Shown: in pieces, positions 61,080 through 64,000 of the stretch
Layout: every line of letters starts with the position of its first letter
Numbering within the stretch: the stretch's first letter is position 1
NCBI GenBank assembly: GCA_963281155.1
Contig: CAUJLY010000006.1
Coordinates: forward strand, 6,448,001-6,512,000
Source: Rhabditophanes sp. KR3021
Taxonomy: Eukaryota > Nematoda > Chromadorea > Rhabditida > Alloionematidae
Direction: 5' to 3'
Length of the DNA stretch: 64,000 nt
Position numbers and translations under genes: made by a program
The notes under the pieces: generated by a model
The model's database searches: none
Told to the model about the DNA's origin: nothing
Seen by the model: the letters and a program-made list of their open reading frames with translations, nothing else

Positions 61080-61540
61080 TAGTGTAACGCCACTCATTCT
61101 ACATTGCGCCAAAAGCCTAATGGCTTCAGAGGCGGCTGCCTGCTGATGGTTGTGTTGATGATGATACTAAACTTTATATACATATTCATAATTTTTGTCT
61201 GTTTAAGACTTTATGACAAGTACATTTTTTCAGTAGCTGTTGTGTCGCCAGCAGCAGCTAAAAGAGGGCGACTTTATCAATACATATATTTTATATGTAG
61301 AAGTGCCTATATATTTTTATCAGCCTTCTCCTTTTCTTTTTCCTGTATATTAACAAAAAGCAAAATAAAGAGAGACCTTTTTCCCCGGCTCTAATACAAC
61401 TACAAATATACATATATATCGGTCGGCCTTGTGTGCCAATACATCCAAGAAATGCTATAATACTGGGGATGTTGAATGAACGAAAAATAGGATAGCTAAA
61501 TGGATGAGTGTGCCAAATGTGCAAGACGATGGTTTTGTTT
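61080..61540 (+). promoter_or_regulatory. GC-richer block, candidate PMCA promoter / first non-coding exon
   Basis: Patches such as TTGCGCCAAAAGCC, AGAGGCGGCTGCC, GCCAGCAGCAGC and ATCGGTCGGCC stand out in a 9.8-kb AT desert, ~0.6-1 kb upstream of the PMCA ATG. Composition resembles the 5' region of the nuclear receptor. Function is inferred from position. Confidence 0.3.
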
Positions 61541-62053
61541 CTTTCGATTTATTGAGTTTTTAAAAAAGATAGTTGTTCCAACTAAAATTCTTTGTCTTTC
61601 ATTAGTTCTGTATGTGTCCTGTTTAGATTTAAATTTTACACTTATCTATAGTATAATAGATATATCATTTTTTTAATAAACATATATTTTTACATGGCTT
61701 TTTTATTTCAATGACATAACTCATTTATCGTTTTTTCATTTGTATTGAACCCATTCAACTACATTTTGCCTTTTGTTTTATCTTTAATTACTACATTTTA
61801 TTGTTAAATATGTTATAGGGTTGTTTTAGTTTATAATGTCAGAAATACATATAGTTCTAAACAAAAATGTACATAATTTTAAACGAAAAGATACATAACT
61901 CCTAACAAAGATTTTATTTAGAATGAATAATTATATGAAATTGTACTTTAATATAAATTGTATTTTATTATCTTATGTTATTATGTAAATCGCGGAAATA
62001 CTGTAGTTTTGATTTATTTAAATGAAAGGCATCTAATTATTAAATGTTTTTTT

Positions 62054-62055
62054 AG
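62054..62055 (+). promoter_or_regulatory. Acceptor site of the PMCA 5'UTR exon
   Basis: TGTTTTTTTAG precedes a GC-richer 96-nt leader running to the ATG at 62152. It is either a trans-splice site or the end of a 5'UTR intron. Confidence 0.5.
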
Positions 62056-62151
62056 GAGTCGTAGACTGGAAGTAGCATCCTCCCTGAGAAACTCTCACCC
62101 AAAATATTCTGTTTAATTTTACCGCTGAATTTCTCTACATAAACTCTAAAC

Positions 62152-63878
62152 ATGGCAACATCTTCAGATGGTGCATATAGGGTGAGTGTGGAGGAACTCC
62201 GCACCCTTATGGAATATCGTGCTGTTGAAGCTAAAGAAAAAATTGATGCCGACTACAATGGTATTGAAGGTTTATGTGCAAAATTAAAAACGAATCCAAA
62301 CCAGGGTCTCCCTGCTGACGACGAAGAATTAGAAAGACGTAGAGCTTTCTATGGCCGAAATGAAATTCCACCACATCCACCTAAAAGTTTTTTTACACTT
62401 GTGTGGGAAGCTTTACAGGTATATTTTTTATAAAAATAGCAAATATTTATCTCAACATTTTTTGAAAAGCTAATCTCGGCGTAAAGAAAATATGTTAAGA
62501 TTTGAAAACATATTTTAAACTAATTTTTTCTGTGTTTAATTTTATGTAACTAGAGAAATTAGAGAGATGTTAATAGTTATTTATAAATATTCAATTCATT
62601 ATGAATAAATGGGTGTATAAAAAGAACTTAATGTGATTCAACTGAAACAACCATTTATAAAATACATAATTTTATGTTATTTATAAACGTACATAATTTT
62701 ATGTCATTTATACAAATACATCAATTTATTTAACTTATAAAAATTCATCACTTATGTAATTTTTTATTTTAGGATGTCACATTAATTATTTTACTTGTCA
62801 GTGCAATTGTATCATTAGGATTATCTTTCTATAGACCACCAGAAGAAGAAAATGCAGGTGCAGATTCATCCGAACATGATGCCGGATGGATCGAAGGTGT
62901 TGCTATTTTAATTTCTGTCGTTGTTGTTGTGCTAGTCACTGCCTTGAATGATTATACAAAAGAAAAACAATTCCGAGGTCTTCAAGCCAAAATTGAGACT
63001 GAACATAAATTCACCGTTATTAGATCAGGAAATTCAATCCAAATCATAGTTAACGAATTAGTAGTAGGAGATGTCGCTCAAATCAAGTATGGTGATTTAC
63101 TTCCGACCGATGGTATTTTGATTCAATCAAATGATCTGAAAATTGACGAATCTTCATTGACTGGAGAATCAGATTTGATCAAAAAGTCTGTAGAACATGA
63201 TCCAATGCTACTGTCCGGGACACACGTAATGGAAGGAAGTGGAAGAATGTTAGTGTCAGCTGTTGGAGTTAATTCTCAGACTGGTATTATTATGACATTA
63301 TTAGGAGCTGCAAAAAGTGTCGTTGAAGAGGAAAGAAAAGCGGCAAAGAGAGAAGGTAAGTTTGATTTAGATTTCTTTTTTGTTGAGGCATACAAAAAGT
63401 AGTTTAAACTGCATCAAGATCGCAAAAGAAGCATTAAATGACTAAAAATGAATGGCACCATTTTTCACAAATAAAGTATTTACACAATTTCAGAACGTCA
63501 GACACGGCGTAAAAGCAAAGCATCGGGTAAGCACGGTATCTTTTCGATATCGTAATTGTGTGGTTTTTTGTAGTATTTAACATATCAGTTTTCACAGTTT
63601 CAATCCTAATTAAAGTGTATTATTCCTCGTAGATTTTTCGGTGATAGTTAGTTTTTGATCAAAGTGCAAGTATAATTCAAAAATAGTTTATCTGTTTGTT
63701 ATTTGTGAGTATAAACGTACAAATTGGGTATATAGTAGTATAATTAAGTGGCATGACAAGATAAATTAGTTTGCTCTAATCTAGTAAATTTTGTGATGCT
63801 AAAATTTATAAAAAAAATTGATTCCAGTGCATATTCGCCGATCTATTCCTTACTCTACAGAGTCAATTGATGAAATTG
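62152..63878 (+). CDS. Plasma-membrane Ca2+-transporting ATPase (PMCA), N-terminal part
   Basis: Exons seen: 62152-62418, 62773-63355, 63494-63526, 63828-63878; the gene continues beyond the window. The N-terminus ([41 protein letters not shown]) is typical PMCA and matches nematode mca genes best. TM1 is [19 protein letters not shown]2 is within the [13 protein letters not shown] stretch, and the actuator domain carries [11 protein letters not shown] with the TGES loop at about residue 219. PMCAs expel cytosolic Ca2+ using ATP and are calmodulin-regulated through a C-tail not covered here. Exons 3 and 4 (33 and 51 nt, both phase 1) lie in the basic loop before TM3, where vertebrate PMCAs vary by alternative splicing (site A). 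I cannot tell which mca paralogue it is. Confidence 0.95.
62651..62735. repeat. Tandem repeat in PMCA intron 1
   Basis: Three imperfect ~28-nt units like ATTTATAAACGTACATAATT with a TTATGT end, within the 354-nt intron. Similar ACATAATTTTA words occur near 61870. Confidence 0.5.
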
Positions 63879-64000
63879 GTAAGTTTTGGCCATCGAAACC
63901 AAAATATTAATATAATTTTTACAAAACTAGTAATATCTTCTTTAAGTAATTCTATAAAGTTGATGAGCAAAAAGAATATTCTTCTCTTTTAAATGAATTT

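Larger units (their letters stand above)
52305..62050. other. 9.8-kb stretch with no intact gene
   Basis: The longest gap in the window, between the divergent DUF229 and PMCA genes. Most is very AT-rich with short homopolymers; ORFs at 53031-53222, 54848-55048, 55446-55694 and 61104-61394 look like chance. It contains an exon-like island at 57664-57894, a palindrome at 56974-56985, a (CA)n-like patch near 60620-60640, and a GC-richer block at 61080-61540. A long 5'UTR intron of PMCA could span part of it. Confidence 0.5.

Noticed and set aside
61104..61394. 96-aa plus-strand ORF with a hydrophobic N-terminal part
   Set aside because: Falls in the GC-richer block before PMCA; the hydrophobic look comes from T-rich codons. 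More likely promoter or leader DNA.
1..64000. Bacterial-type elements: CRISPR arrays, riboswitches, insertion sequences, rRNA or tRNA genes
   Set aside because: The window is eukaryotic. I looked for T-arm motifs and regularly spaced direct repeats and found none I could support; a tRNAscan or Rfam search would be decisive.

Overview
The window looks like nuclear DNA of a nematode. Supporting signs are very AT-rich intergenic DNA, minimal GT-AG introns (mostly 38-70 nt), splice-acceptor-like TTTTAG/TTTCAG sites just upstream of several ATGs that have the form of spliced-leader trans-splice sites, a nuclear receptor with the CNGCK P-box of nematode supplementary receptors, and worm-like versions of SYD-2/liprin-alpha, contactin and PMCA. 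Base composition and intron size would fit a clade IV worm (Strongyloides-like), but I cannot prove the species.

Layout: 1-6 kb, minus strand: an unrecognised 262-aa protein and a C3G/RapGEF1-type Rap exchange factor. 7.5-10.4 kb: an AQP11/12-like aquaporin (plus) converging on an anion-type Cys-loop receptor (minus). 12.5-18.1 kb, minus: a gamma-butyrobetaine-hydroxylase-like dioxygenase and liprin-alpha. 21.4-23.2 kb, minus: a nuclear receptor with an apparent 9-nt microexon inside its zinc finger. 25.8-27.4 kb, plus: an AAAP-family amino acid transporter. 28.6-32.8 kb, minus: a contactin with a C-type lectin domain. 35.0-37.7 kb, plus: an animal heme peroxidase. 39.2-39.6 kb, plus: a small three-exon secreted-protein gene, flanked by two diverged copies of a ~110-bp repeat. 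41.8-45.9 kb, plus: a TANGO1/MIA3-like ER export receptor. 46.5-47.8 kb, plus: an APMAP/strictosidine-synthase-like membrane protein. 49.0-52.3 kb, minus: a DUF229 sulfatase-fold type II membrane protein. 52.3-62.1 kb: a 9.8-kb stretch with no convincing intact gene, ending in a GC-richer block. 62.15 kb to the end, plus: the 5' part of a plasma-membrane Ca2+ ATPase.

I see no operon: neighbouring genes are usually separated by 0.5-3 kb, and the closest pair (aquaporin/receptor, 109 bp) is convergent. Many genes are neuronal or cell-surface (liprin, contactin, ligand-gated channel, PMCA, RapGEF), but nothing shows they share a pathway. Exon structures were built by hand from splice consensus; every full gene model listed has a total coding length divisible by three and no internal stop. 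Several introns are multiples of three with no stop, so they are invisible in plain ORFs and were removed on homology grounds.
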